A model generated the notes under the pieces. The model did no database searches and was not told where the DNA came from. It saw only the letters and a list, made by a program, of their open reading frames with translations. A DNA stretch of 64,000 nt, from NCBI GenBank assembly GCA_002471225.1, contig DKPO01000044.1, positions 1 through 64,000 on the forward strand, given 5' to 3'. This DNA comes from Porphyromonadaceae bacterium UBA7332 (GTDB taxonomy: Bacteria; Bacteroidota; Bacteroidia; Bacteroidales; UBA7332). Positions 26,361 through 35,845 of this stretch are shown in pieces; the stretch's first letter is position 1; each line of letters begins with the position of its first letter. The position numbers and the translations under genes were made by a program.

Positions 26361-26939
26361 ATGGATAATATTATTATTCTACTTAAAGAAGGAAATAAGG
26401 CTACTTTTACAGAGGTCTATAATAAGTATTCAAGGCGACTTCAGTATTTTGCAAATGAGTATTTGCAGAATACTGAGGAGTCTATGGATATTGTTCAAAA
26501 TGTATTTATCCAACTTATAGAAAATGTGTCGCATCTGGATGCAGATTCTAATTTGGAGGCCTTCCTTGTGACATCTACCAAAAATGCCTGTATAAGCCAA
26601 TTAAGGAAAAACAAAATTCGACAGCAATATTATCAGACTACCATGCAGAGTATGGAGTTGGATCTGAATTTAAAAGCATTGGAAGCCTTTGAATGTTCCG
26701 ATGTGTCCTTTAATGAGGTCCGTAACAGCATTAAAGAGGCTATTGAAGAATTACCGCCTAAATGTAAAGAAGTCTTTCTGATGAGTCGTCAGAAGCAAAT
26801 GAAATACCAGGAGATAGCTGAAGAGCTGGATATATCAAAACGTACTGTAGAGAGGCGCATGACTGAGGCCTTGTCTATGTTGAAGTCAAAATTAAAAGAA
26901 TTTTTCATATTGCTTTTGCTCTTTGATATGTATATTTAA
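26361..26939 (+). CDS. ECF RNA polymerase sigma factor (SusC/D-linked)
   Basis: 192 residues with sigma-70 region 2 (FTEVYNKYSRRLQYFANEYLQNTEESMDIVQNVFIQLIEN) and region 4 (IEELPPKCKEVFLMSRQKQMKYQEIAEELDISKRTVERRMTEALSMLKSKL). The short hydrophobic end (FFILLLLFDMY) is common in the Bacteroidetes ECF expansion. It heads the cassette sigma, FecR anti-sigma, SusC with STN domain, SusD, and should direct transcription of the uptake genes once released by the anti-sigma factor. Confidence 0.93.
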   Translation: MDNIIILLKEGNKATFTEVYNKYSRRLQYFANEYLQNTEESMDIVQNVFIQLIENVSHLDADSNLEAFLVTSTKNACISQLRKNKIRQQYYQTTMQSMELDLNLKALEAFECSDVSFNEVRNSIKEAIEELPPKCKEVFLMSRQKQMKYQEIAEELDISKRTVERRMTEALSMLKSKLKEFFILLLLFDMYI

Positions 26940-27140
26940 GGAATTGTTATACAGGTATATATGTGATTGGATTTGTAAGGTGTTTAAATAAAAATAAAAA
27001 AAAATCGATTTTTTTTGTCGGTTCCGTTATACCTGAAACGTCTACTTAATAGAAAGGGATTTTTAGAGCTTAAAATTGTGATCTGAACGGCCTCTATGAC
27101 AGATTGAAATGAGACAGCAGATCAATTAAATGATTTTTTA

Positions 27141-28094
27141 ATGAAAGAGATTATTTCAAAGTATTTGAATCATGAAGCAACTGAAGAGGAGTTGATTCAT
27201 TTGAATACGTGGTTAGAAGAATCAGAAGAGAATAAAGAAGAATTATTTCGTCTGAAAAATGCATACGTTCTGACTAATGTATTAAGTTTTGCAGATAGTA
27301 TAACTATCGAAAGCAAATCAGACACAGACCATAAAGTGAAAAAAAGAAGATTCTCTTTTTATCCTTTTGCAAAATATGCAGCAGTTGTTTGTGGTACAGC
27401 TATTCTTTCGATTGGTTATATGATGATGAAAGATTATAATCAGGGTGAGGTCTTACAAACATTGACAGTCAATGAAGGTGAGCGGGCTCAGTTAACTTTA
27501 GCTGACGGAACTCAGATTTGGTTAAATGCAAACACGGTGATATCTTATCCTGATAATTTTAACAGACGCAGCCGTTCGGTAAATCTGAAAGGTGAAGCCT
27601 ATTTCAAAGTTGCTAAGAATAAAGATCTGCCTTTTATCGTCAATGCTGAGAATATTGATGTAAAGGTGCTGGGTACTGAATTCAATGTGAAAGCATACAA
27701 TGATGAAAATACGATTGAAGTTCAGGTGACAGAAGGTAAAGTTCAGGTGTATAAAGATGATGCTGACAGTGCTTATTATCTGACAGCAAATGAAATGATT
27801 TCTTTTGATAAATCAAATAGTCTGTTTACCGAAGCCGGATTTGATGCGAGTGCAGAGAACTGGAGAGAAGGTAAATATGTCTTTAACAATAAGCCTTTAA
27901 GCCTTATAATAAAACAATTGGAACGCATTTATGCTGTTCATTTTATAGTGAACGATACGAGATTGTTAGATGAAATCTATTATGGTGAAGTAAATGTGAA
28001 TGATCCTATTACTAAAATTATGGAAATCATATCTATCAATGGTCGATTCAATTATGCCATTAATGACAAACAAATTATTATCTATAACAATTAA
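27141..28094 (+). CDS. FecR-family anti-sigma factor
   Basis: 317 residues. A short cytoplasmic N-terminus (KEIISKYLNHEATEEELIHLNTWLEES) would bind the sigma factor. One membrane helix (YAAVVCGTAILSIGYMMM, ~76-93) follows. The periplasmic FecR domain has LTVNEGERAQLTLADGTQIWLNANTVISYP and VKVLGTEFNVKAY. A C-terminal DUF4974-type region (NKPLSLIIKQLERIYAVHFIV) resembles an STN fold. It relays ligand occupancy of the partner SusC from the periplasm to the sigma factor. It lies about 200 bases after the sigma gene. Confidence 0.93.
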   Translation: MKEIISKYLNHEATEEELIHLNTWLEESEENKEELFRLKNAYVLTNVLSFADSITIESKSDTDHKVKKRRFSFYPFAKYAAVVCGTAILSIGYMMMKDYNQGEVLQTLTVNEGERAQLTLADGTQIWLNANTVISYPDNFNRRSRSVNLKGEAYFKVAKNKDLPFIVNAENIDVKVLGTEFNVKAYNDENTIEVQVTEGKVQVYKDDADSAYYLTANEMISFDKSNSLFTEAGFDASAENWREGKYVFNNKPLSLIIKQLERIYAVHFIVNDTRLLDEIYYGEVNVNDPITKIMEIISINGRFNYAINDKQIIIYNN

Positions 28095-28197
28095 CTTACA
28101 GTGTGCCTATGAGATGACGTTTGAATAGCTCAACCTTTCTAAAAACAATTATTATTTCGGGGATTTTCCCTTTAACCTTACAAATCTTATTTAGAAC

Positions 28198-31100
28198 ATG
28201 AGACTAAATTCTAAGAAAAGAATTTTAGCATTACTTTGTTGTGCATACATGGGAGCAATGAGCGTTTCTGCTCAGAAAGTATCGCTAAAAGCTAATGACC
28301 TGACAGTCGGAGAAGCTATAGAATCATTGAAAAAACAAACGGGATATTCAATATGGTACAAACAAAATGAGTTGAATATCAACGTTAAAGTAACAATCGA
28401 TGCCAAGGATAAACCGTTTGATGAAGTTCTTAAGACAGTTTTAAAAAATCAACCTGTAGATTTTGAGATAAAAGGTAATTATGTGACTATCTACAAGGAA
28501 AATCAAGCTCCTGTAAAAAAAGGTAAGGAGAAAACGATCAAGGGTGTGGTTTTGGATGAAGCAGGTGAGCCTCTTATCAGTGCAGCTGTAGCTATTAAGG
28601 GAACTACTGAGGGTACGGTTACAGATTTAGATGGTAATTTCACGCTGAAGGCTGCTCCGGGACAAATTCTTGTAATAACGTATGTTGGTTATCAACCCAA
28701 AGAAGTACCGGTAGGTGCAGAAGATACGTATAATGTAAAACTTAATACCAATGCCCAGAACCTGAAAGATGTAGTCGTAACGGCTATGGGTGTGAAGAAA
28801 AATGTAAGAGCCATTACCTATTCGACACAGGGGCTCGATACGAAAGAGTTGGTCACAGTTAAGAGTGGTAACTTTACAAATTCTATTTCCGGTAAAATAT
28901 CGAACGTAAATGTTCAGCAATCTTCAGGAGGTGCCGGCTCCGCAAACAAAATCGTATTACGTGGTAATAACTCTCTGAATGGTACAGGCGCGCCGTTAAT
29001 CGTTATCGATGGTATGCCGGTATCCAATTACAATCCTCACTCATCAACAGATCAGGGTGCTTTCGGTGGTGTTTCACTGGGAGCTGACGGTTTATCGTCT
29101 ATTAACCCGGATGATATCGAGGATATGCAAATTCTGAAAGGTCCTTCTGCGGCAGCTCTTTATGGTAATCAGGCTGCTAATGGTGCTATCCTGATCACAA
29201 CTAAAACAGGAAAAGCAGGCAAATCCCGCATTGAGGTTTCAACGAACACTACTTTTGATCATGCGGCTTACAAACCAAAATTCCAAAAAGACTATGTCGG
29301 TTTGGAAGGTGCTTTCCGTGAGAGTTGGGGGGATAAATCTTCTAATGCGGGGAGATTGGAAAACAATTATCAGGACTTTCTACAGACCGGAGTTAACACA
29401 ACGAACAGTGTGACTTTGACTGCCGGTAATGAAATAGCTCGTGTATTCGCATCTTACGCAAATACATACTCGAAAGGGTTGATTGATCGTAACGATATGA
29501 ATCGTAATAACTTTAATCTTCGTGGTACAAGTAAATTCTTCGATAATAAGCTTGAACTTGACATGAAGGTGAATTATATGATGCAAAAAACGAATAATCC
29601 GTTTGCTCCGGGTATTTATATGAATCCATTAATCTCGTTCTATAATATGGATGCGGGATTGGATATGAATCCATATCGTAATTATGAATTAAGAGGGAAA
29701 CAACCGGGTTATATCGGACAAGATGGCTATGAGGAATTTAATCCTGACAGATATTATCAAAACTGGCCGGTTGCTCCGAGAGAAGATTATGAGAATCCTT
29801 ACTGGATCACTAACCGGGAACGTAATGTGAATAATATCTCTCGTATGTTAATGTCTGCGACACTGAAATATAATTTCACAAATTGGTTCTATGTACAGGC
29901 TCGCGGTACAATTGATGATACAAATGATAAGATGGAGACAAAACTTCACCAGGGTACTAACCTGATCACAGCGAAGCATAATGGTGATTATATCAACATA
30001 GAGTCTGGTGCTCGTCAATATTACGGTGATATTATGGCGAATGCGACTAAAGAATTCGGTAAATTCAGAGTTGCCGGTATCTTAGGAGCAGCTATAAATG
30101 ATTATACTTCTCAAGGGATTAAATATACTGGGAATAAAGGTTATATCTCACAACCAAACTTCTTTAGTGTATCTAATATCGACTTTAAGAATGGTGGATA
30201 TATTGAAAATCTGTATTCTCGTAAACAGGTTCAGTCTTTGTTCTATTCATTCGAATTAGGATGGAATAATGCTCTGTTCTTAACGCATACAGGTCGTAAT
30301 GACTGGGCTTCTTCTTTGCCGTCTTCTGACAACAGTTACTTCTTTCCTTCTGTAGGTTTATCTGCTGTTTTATCGGAACTTTTGCCGATAAATAAGGAAA
30401 CGATTAATATGTTCAAATTAAGAACTTCTTATACTGAAGTAGGTGCGGAGCTTCCTCCGTTTATCACTAAAGTGATTAGTAGAGTAGGTACTGATGGAGG
30501 TTTAATTAATCCGGATGTAATTGTAAGACCGGGTGAAACATTGAAGCCTGAGTTGACTAAATCTTTCGAAATCGGTGCTGATTTAGGTTTATGGGAAAAT
30601 CTTTTACGTTTTGATTTTACCTATTATCGGACGAATACAACGAATCAGTTATTTAAGATTCTTGCTCCGTTAGGTAGTGGTATGAATTACTATTGGGTAA
30701 ATGGTGGTGATATACAGAACTCAGGTTTTGAAGCTTCAGTAAGTGTTGCTCCTAAATTAGGTGAAGTGAATTGGGTATCTACCGTAAACTTCTCTAATAA
30801 TAAGAACAAAGTTAAAAAACTTCATGAAGGTGCTCCTCAGTTTGATATATCAACAGATGATAAAGGTCGTTTCGTTTCACGGGTTACTGTAGGCGGAAGC
30901 TTAGGCGATATGTACGCTTATAAATTAGCCAGAGATAATGACGGTAAACTGATCCTGAAAGATAAATATGTGAATGGACAAGTTGTTGGTTCTGAACCTA
31001 CCCTTTCAAAAACGAAAGAGTACGTAGGTAATCCGAATCCTGATTATATGTTGAGCTGGAATAACTCGTTCTCATGGAAAGGTTTGAACTTCTCATTCTT

Positions 31101-31536
31101 AATTGATGGTCGTTTTGGAGGCGAAGTTATTTCTCTTACAGAATCTATGCTGGACTATTCCGGTAATAGCCAGACTACAGCGGATGCAAGAAATGCAGGT
31201 GGTGTTAAGATTGATGGCAACACGTTCTCTCCGATTGCTTATTACAAGCTTGTAGGAGGTAAGAATGGAGCATGGGGTGAATACGTTTATGATGCGACTA
31301 CTGTTCGTTTGAGAGAATTAGTTATAGGATATGACTTACCTCAGGAATGGTTTAAATCAACGCCTATTCAACAATTGAGAGTGTCGTTAATCGGTCGTAA
31401 CTTATTTTATTTCTACAAACCGGCTCCGGTTGATTCAGAAATTTCTTCCTTTACTGACAACTTAATGTCTGGTGTTGAAACTTACGCTTTACCGGCTACA
31501 CGTAGCTTAGGTTTCAGTGTAAATGTTGCATTCTAA
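28198..31536 (+). CDS. SusC/RagA TonB-dependent transporter with STN signalling domain
   Basis: 1112 residues. Order: signal peptide (ends VSAQ), STN domain (~25-100, VSLKANDLTVGEAIESLKKQTGYSIWYK), carboxypeptidase-regulatory-like beta-sandwich (~114-190, IKGVVLDEAGEPLISAAVAIKGT), plug (SSGGAGSANKIVLRGNNSLNG; INPDDIEDMQILKGPSAAALYGNQAANGAILITTK) and a 22-strand barrel ending TRSLGFSVNVAF. The STN domain is the contact used to signal to FecR-type anti-sigma factors. With SusD it forms a lidded outer-membrane importer, usually for glycans or peptides. No glycoside hydrolase or peptidase lies nearby, so the substrate is unknown. Confidence 0.96.
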   Translation: MRLNSKKRILALLCCAYMGAMSVSAQKVSLKANDLTVGEAIESLKKQTGYSIWYKQNELNINVKVTIDAKDKPFDEVLKTVLKNQPVDFEIKGNYVTIYKENQAPVKKGKEKTIKGVVLDEAGEPLISAAVAIKGTTEGTVTDLDGNFTLKAAPGQILVITYVGYQPKEVPVGAEDTYNVKLNTNAQNLKDVVVTAMGVKKNVRAITYSTQGLDTKELVTVKSGNFTNSISGKISNVNVQQSSGGAGSANKIVLRGNNSLNGTGAPLIVIDGMPVSNYNPHSSTDQGAFGGVSLGADGLSSINPDDIEDMQILKGPSAAALYGNQAANGAILITTKTGKAGKSRIEVSTNTTFDHAAYKPKFQKDYVGLEGAFRESWGDKSSNAGRLENNYQDFLQTGVNTTNSVTLTAGNEIARVFASYANTYSKGLIDRNDMNRNNFNLRGTSKFFDNKLELDMKVNYMMQKTNNPFAPGIYMNPLISFYNMDAGLDMNPYRNYELRGKQPGYIGQDGYEEFNPDRYYQNWPVAPREDYENPYWITNRERNVNNISRMLMSATLKYNFTNWFYVQARGTIDDTNDKMETKLHQGTNLITAKHNGDYINIESGARQYYGDIMANATKEFGKFRVAGILGAAINDYTSQGIKYTGNKGYISQPNFFSVSNIDFKNGGYIENLYSRKQVQSLFYSFELGWNNALFLTHTGRNDWASSLPSSDNSYFFPSVGLSAVLSELLPINKETINMFKLRTSYTEVGAELPPFITKVISRVGTDGGLINPDVIVRPGETLKPELTKSFEIGADLGLWENLLRFDFTYYRTNTTNQLFKILAPLGSGMNYYWVNGGDIQNSGFEASVSVAPKLGEVNWVSTVNFSNNKNKVKKLHEGAPQFDISTDDKGRFVSRVTVGGSLGDMYAYKLARDNDGKLILKDKYVNGQVVGSEPTLSKTKEYVGNPNPDYMLSWNNSFSWKGLNFSFLIDGRFGGEVISLTESMLDYSGNSQTTADARNAGGVKIDGNTFSPIAYYKLVGGKNGAWGEYVYDATTVRLRELVIGYDLPQEWFKSTPIQQLRVSLIGRNLFYFYKPAPVDSEISSFTDNLMSGVETYALPATRSLGFSVNVAF

Positions 31537-31562
31537 AGATAAACTCAACAAAAATGATTATC

Positions 31563-33182
31563 ATGAAAAAGTATATATATATGTCTCTGTTATGTATGGC
31601 TATGGTTGGCTGTACTGATAAATTCGAAGATATTGACACCGATAAATCCGGGGTGTCATCTGGTTTGGTTGACACAGAATTAGATCCGGCAATCAATTAC
31701 TTAACATTGGCTCAGCGAGCTATTTATCCGGATGATTCGGGACCCTATCCGATTGCAGCATGGGTTTTACAGGTACAATCAAATTTGAATATTGATATCT
31801 GGGCCGGCTATCTTTGTTCGGGTACCAACTTTTTAGGAGGCTATAATAATCAGACTTATGATTTGGTAGACAACTGGAATGGGTATATGCTGGATTATTG
31901 GAATAAAACGATGTCTCAGGTTTTTTATATGAAAAAAAGTTTTGAGCAATCGTCTAAGAGTCCGGTAGATAAAGGCGTAATGGCTATGGGTTTATTGACT
32001 CAGATTATAGCTTCAGAGCGGACAGTCGATATGTATGGTATCTTGCCTTATTCTTCATTTGGCCAATCAGTTCCGACATATGATGGTGCAGAACAGGTGT
32101 ACACTATGTTTTTCGATGAGTTAGATCAGGCTCAGGAACTTTTAGCAAATGCACAAAGCAGCTCGGATGCCGCATCTAAAGATTTGTTTTATCAGGGAGA
32201 TATTACAAAATGGCAAAAGCTATCGAATACTTTGCGTTTAAGACTAGCCATGCGTATTGTTAAAGTTAATCCGGAATTAGCTAAGACTCAGGCAGAGAAA
32301 GCTCTGAATCATCCATTCGGTATGATTGAAGATAATAGTCAGAATGCAGGTTTTACAGGAGCTTATATCAATGGACTTAATGTTCTTGCTCAGGTATGGG
32401 GTGATACTCGTATGAGTGCAGATATGGAGAGTATTCTGGTTGGATATAATGATCCTCGTTTACCTAAGTTCTTTTCTGAACATAAAGAAGGCGGATACAG
32501 AGGTATTCGTGTAGGTTCAGAATTTAATCAGAACTCAGGAACGCTTTATTCAGGTCTTGGTACTTCATTCCCTGCAGGAGCAACTTATCAGACATCTCCT
32601 ATATTTCTTATGAATGCAGCTGAATCCTGGTTCTTAAAAGCAGAAGCGGCTCTAAGAGGTTATTCAGGTGCCGGAGATGTGGCAACGGCTTACAATAAAG
32701 GAATTGAGGTTTCTATGAAACAATATGGAATCGAAGATGCTGCAGATATTACAGCTTATCAGAATTCGCAGGCTAAACCTCAGAACTGGACTTCTATAGA
32801 TCAGCAAATTGCTAAAAATGTTGAGGCTGCTTCTAAGGTTACGCCGAAGTTTGCAGATGCTACAGACAATGAGGCTAAACTTGAAAAGATTATTACTCAA
32901 AAATGGATTGCTATGTTCCCTGGTGGATCTTCTGTAGCATGGAGTGAGTATCGCAGAACGGGTTATCCGAGACAACTACCTCCGTATATGACCTATTTCC
33001 AACCACAAATCAATGTGGCTTATGGTCCGGGCGTAGTGAATAATGCTCGTAAGGCAGGTATCCCTCAATCACAATATGAGGTAAATGCAGTATTCGTACA
33101 AGAGGCTGTAGATACTTATCTGGGAGGTAAAGATGATATTGGTACACTTGTATGGTGGGATAAAAATGTACCGAATATTTGA
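31563..33182 (+). CDS. SusD/RagB-like lipoprotein (SusD-like_2 group)
   Basis: 539 residues from MKKYIYMSLL (three upstream in-frame residues discarded). The lipoprotein signal ends CMAMVGC (Cys17). The body (LTLAQRAIYPDDSG...WVLQVQSNLNIDIWAGYLCSGTNFLGG; DLFYQGDITKWQKLSNTLRLRLAMRI; ESWFLKAEAALRGYSG) is that of the SusD-like_2 / SusD homologue group, surface lipoproteins that cap the SusC barrel and bind ligand. It lies 26 bases after susC. A weak hairpin follows at 33237. Confidence 0.93.
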   Translation: MKKYIYMSLLCMAMVGCTDKFEDIDTDKSGVSSGLVDTELDPAINYLTLAQRAIYPDDSGPYPIAAWVLQVQSNLNIDIWAGYLCSGTNFLGGYNNQTYDLVDNWNGYMLDYWNKTMSQVFYMKKSFEQSSKSPVDKGVMAMGLLTQIIASERTVDMYGILPYSSFGQSVPTYDGAEQVYTMFFDELDQAQELLANAQSSSDAASKDLFYQGDITKWQKLSNTLRLRLAMRIVKVNPELAKTQAEKALNHPFGMIEDNSQNAGFTGAYINGLNVLAQVWGDTRMSADMESILVGYNDPRLPKFFSEHKEGGYRGIRVGSEFNQNSGTLYSGLGTSFPAGATYQTSPIFLMNAAESWFLKAEAALRGYSGAGDVATAYNKGIEVSMKQYGIEDAADITAYQNSQAKPQNWTSIDQQIAKNVEAASKVTPKFADATDNEAKLEKIITQKWIAMFPGGSSVAWSEYRRTGYPRQLPPYMTYFQPQINVAYGPGVVNNARKAGIPQSQYEVNAVFVQEAVDTYLGGKDDIGTLVWWDKNVPNI

Positions 33183-33236
33183 TTCTACAACGTTACACAA
33201 TATTAATATCTGGGTTATTAAGAGGTAATTAGAAAG

Positions 33237-33266
33237 GGGATCTGCTTGTGATAAGTGGATCCTCTC
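33237..33266 (+). terminator. Possible terminator after the first SusC/D locus
   Basis: Imperfect hairpin GGGATCTGCTT / AAGTGGATCCT (four or so wobble pairs) with a short loop and only a weak T-rich tail (CTCTCTATT). Confidence 0.35.
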
Positions 33267-33378
33267 TATTCTGAATTTAAAATGAGTTTGAGTGTTAATT
33301 TAGATATACATTTATTTTCAAAGTGGAAAGAAAGAGGTGTTTCAGATTATTGGAACATCTCTTTTTCTTTTTATTATC

Positions 33379-33386
33379 TATCTTTG
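33379..33386 (+). promoter_or_regulatory. -7 box for the superfamily 1 helicase gene
   Basis: TATCTTTG fits TAnnTTTG and lies 51 bases before the ATG at 33438. The 60-codon frame covering it (33255-33437) is not a credible gene. Confidence 0.5.
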
Positions 33387-33437
33387 TTTGCGTATAAATC
33401 TGAATATTATCAGAGATTCAGAAAAGAATATCCTTAA

Positions 33438-35369
33438 ATGAGCAAACTAATAAATCCTATATCGGAACTTCAGGAAACATATGATCTTTTGCAATTAGAA
33501 TATAATTACGAGAAAGAGCAATATGAAGAGCAAACAAAACAAACGAATGTTCTGAACAATGTCGAGAAAGGTAGCTGCTGGTATCCTATACAGATTGGGC
33601 GAAGTTATTATAACTCGATTAACCAGTATATACTTGAAGTAGAAAGAATGGATGTGCGGGAAATCGATCATGATTTCGATCCGGGCAAGCCCCTTCGTTT
33701 TTTTGTAAAAGACAAAAACAATAAACCTGCTTATTTTGATTTTACGGCTCAGGTAAGTTATGTCGACGAGAACAGAATGATGATTGTTCTCCCTCATAAT
33801 CAGGCTTTAGCTCAACTAAATCAAACGACAGAAGTTGGGGTTCAGTTATATTTTGATGAAACGTCCTATAAGACTATGTTTGCAGCCTTAGCTCAGGTTG
33901 CTTCAGCTAAAGATAATCGATTGTCTTATTTAAGGGATGTATTGTTAGGCAACAAGCCTGCAACATTCAGAGAGTCGTATCCTATACGTTTTCCCTGGTT
34001 GAATATCAGTCAGGATGAAGCTGTAAATAAAGTCTTAAATGCCCGTGAGACAGCTATTATCCATGGTCCTCCCGGTACAGGGAAAACGACAACCTTAGTG
34101 GAAGCAATCTATGAAACGTTACACAGAGAAAGTCAGGTAATGGTTTGTGCTCAAAGTAACACTGCCGTAGACTGGATTTGTGAAAAGCTTGTAGACAGAG
34201 GAGTAAATGTTTTACGTATAGGTAATCCCTCCCGTGTAAATGATAAAATGCTCGGATTTACTTACGAACGACAATTTGAGGCTCATCCTCATTATTCAGA
34301 GTTATGGAGCATTCGGAAGATGATCCGGGATTTGAGTAAGGGACTTCGTAAATCCGGTGAGAACAGAGAAGCTTTACGTAATCGTTTAAATAAATTGCGT
34401 AGTCGGGCAACGGAGCTGGAGATAGCGATCGAACAAGATATCTTTTCAGAAGCGAGAGTAATTGCTTCTACATTGATAGGGGCAAACAATAGGGTGCTGA
34501 ATCATCGTAAGTTTGCGACATTGTTTATTGATGAAGCGGCTCAAGCTTTGGAAGCAGCATGCTGGGTACCTATTATTAAATCAGAGCGGGTTGTCTTTGC
34601 CGGAGATCACTGCCAGTTGCCTCCTACGATCAAATCTTTTGAGGCTGCTAAAAAAGGCTTGGCGGTTACTCTGATGCAAAAAATAGCAGAACGGAAACCG
34701 GAAGTTTGCTCATTGCTTAAGATTCAGTACCGGATGCATCAGGATATCATGCAATTCTCTTCTGATTATTTTTACAAAGGACAATTGGAATCTCACTCCG
34801 ATGTAAAATACCGAAGCATTCTTTCATGGGATATTCCTTTAGTCTGGATAAACACATCTAAGCTGGATATAAAAGAAGAGAGTGGGATATATGGTAAAAG
34901 CCGTTTAAACAAAGAGGAAGCGGAGCAACTGATAACTCAACTGGTGAAGTATATTGAAAATATCGGACGTGATCGAATCATAAATGAGCGGATTGACTTC
35001 GGTATCATTTCACCCTATAAAGCACAGGTATATTATCTGAGAAAAAGAATAAAGCAGATACCTTTTCTGAAACCTCTGCGTAAGTTCATTACGATTAATA
35101 CGGTGGATGGATTCCAGGGACAGGAGCGAGACGTTATCTTTATAAGCCTTGTACGTGCTAATGAGCAAGGACATATCGGTTTCCTTTCTGATTTAAGACG
35201 AATGAATGTAGCTATTACCAGAGCCAGAATGAAACTATTCGTCATTGGTGATGCCGATACATTAATGGCCCATCCGTTTTACGATAAGTTATATCAATAC
35301 TTTGAAGATAAGGGTGAAATTGTTTATCCCGAAAATAGTGAAGATAGCATAGAGCCCCAGCATATATAA
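33438..35369 (+). CDS. Superfamily 1 DNA/RNA helicase (AAA_11/AAA_12, IGHMBP2/Dna2-like)
   Basis: 643 residues. Order: an N-terminal OB-like domain (YYNSINQYILEVERMDVREIDHDFD), motif I HGPPGTGKTTTLVEAI (~residues 210-225), motif Ia VCAQSNTAVDWICEKL, motif II FIDEAAQALE, motif III FAGDHCQLPPTI, motif IV QYRMHQDIM, motif V VDGFQGQERDVIFISLVRAN and motif VI RRMNVAITRARMKLFVIGD. This is the UvrD-like SF1B (Upf1/IGHMBP2/Dna2) type, which unwinds nucleic acid 5' to 3'. No nuclease domain is fused. Monocistronic, own promoter, convergent with tsaE. Confidence 0.93.
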   Translation: MSKLINPISELQETYDLLQLEYNYEKEQYEEQTKQTNVLNNVEKGSCWYPIQIGRSYYNSINQYILEVERMDVREIDHDFDPGKPLRFFVKDKNNKPAYFDFTAQVSYVDENRMMIVLPHNQALAQLNQTTEVGVQLYFDETSYKTMFAALAQVASAKDNRLSYLRDVLLGNKPATFRESYPIRFPWLNISQDEAVNKVLNARETAIIHGPPGTGKTTTLVEAIYETLHRESQVMVCAQSNTAVDWICEKLVDRGVNVLRIGNPSRVNDKMLGFTYERQFEAHPHYSELWSIRKMIRDLSKGLRKSGENREALRNRLNKLRSRATELEIAIEQDIFSEARVIASTLIGANNRVLNHRKFATLFIDEAAQALEAACWVPIIKSERVVFAGDHCQLPPTIKSFEAAKKGLAVTLMQKIAERKPEVCSLLKIQYRMHQDIMQFSSDYFYKGQLESHSDVKYRSILSWDIPLVWINTSKLDIKEESGIYGKSRLNKEEAEQLITQLVKYIENIGRDRIINERIDFGIISPYKAQVYYLRKRIKQIPFLKPLRKFITINTVDGFQGQERDVIFISLVRANEQGHIGFLSDLRRMNVAITRARMKLFVIGDADTLMAHPFYDKLYQYFEDKGEIVYPENSEDSIEPQHI

Positions 35370-35371
35370 AT

Positions 35372-35402
35372 AAAAAAGGATGTCAAGTGACATCCTTTTT
35401 TA
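35372..35402. terminator. Bidirectional terminator between SF1 helicase and tsaE
   Basis: An 8-bp stem GGATGTCA/TGACATCC, extended by A-run and T-run, lies between the convergent genes and serves both. Confidence 0.9.
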
Positions 35403-35403
35403 T

Positions 35404-35820
35404 TTAGTTCCATTTAATAGAACGTGTTCCATCTTCGTTTTCAGCAATGTACACATCTACAACATCACCCGGAAGTAATTCTTCTACTTTCTCAGGCCAC
35501 TCGATAAAACAAAGAGATCCGCTGAAGAAGTAATCTTCATAACCGAAATCGTAAGCTTCTTCAATCTTATTAATTCGATAAAAGTCAAAATGATAGATTA
35601 GCTCACCTGTTAAATCAGATCTGTATTCATTGATGATTGCAAAAGTAGGGCTGTTAATAACATCTTCTACACCTAAGACTTCGCACAATGCTTTGATAAA
35701 AGTCGTTTTACCGGCTCCCATCTCACCATGAAATGCAAAAACGGTAGAATCACCCATCTCACGGATGAACTCACGAGCTGTATCGTGAATAGTCTCTAAA
35801 TTATTAATTTTTAGTTCCAT
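35404..35820 (-). CDS. tsaE: tRNA threonylcarbamoyladenosine (t6A37) biosynthesis ATPase TsaE
   Basis: 138 residues, normal family length. Walker A FHGEMGAGKTTFIKALCEVLG, then the characteristic INSPTFAIINEY and LIYHFDFYRI; the end WPEKVEELLPGDVVDV is also typical. TsaE works with TsaB and TsaD to place t6A at position 37 of ANN-decoding tRNAs. It is the last gene of the minus-strand run, 25 bases after porX. Confidence 0.95.
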   Translation of the reverse strand: MELKINNLETIHDTAREFIREMGDSTVFAFHGEMGAGKTTFIKALCEVLGVEDVINSPTFAIINEYRSDLTGELIYHFDFYRINKIEEAYDFGYEDYFFSGSLCFIEWPEKVEELLPGDVVDVYIAENEDGTRSIKWN

Positions 35821-35845
35821 ATAGATTTCTAAAATATATTCGGGT

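Noticed and set aside
33255..33437. 60-codon frame before the superfamily 1 helicase
   Set aside because: It spans the terminator-like hairpin and the helicase promoter; no conservation character.
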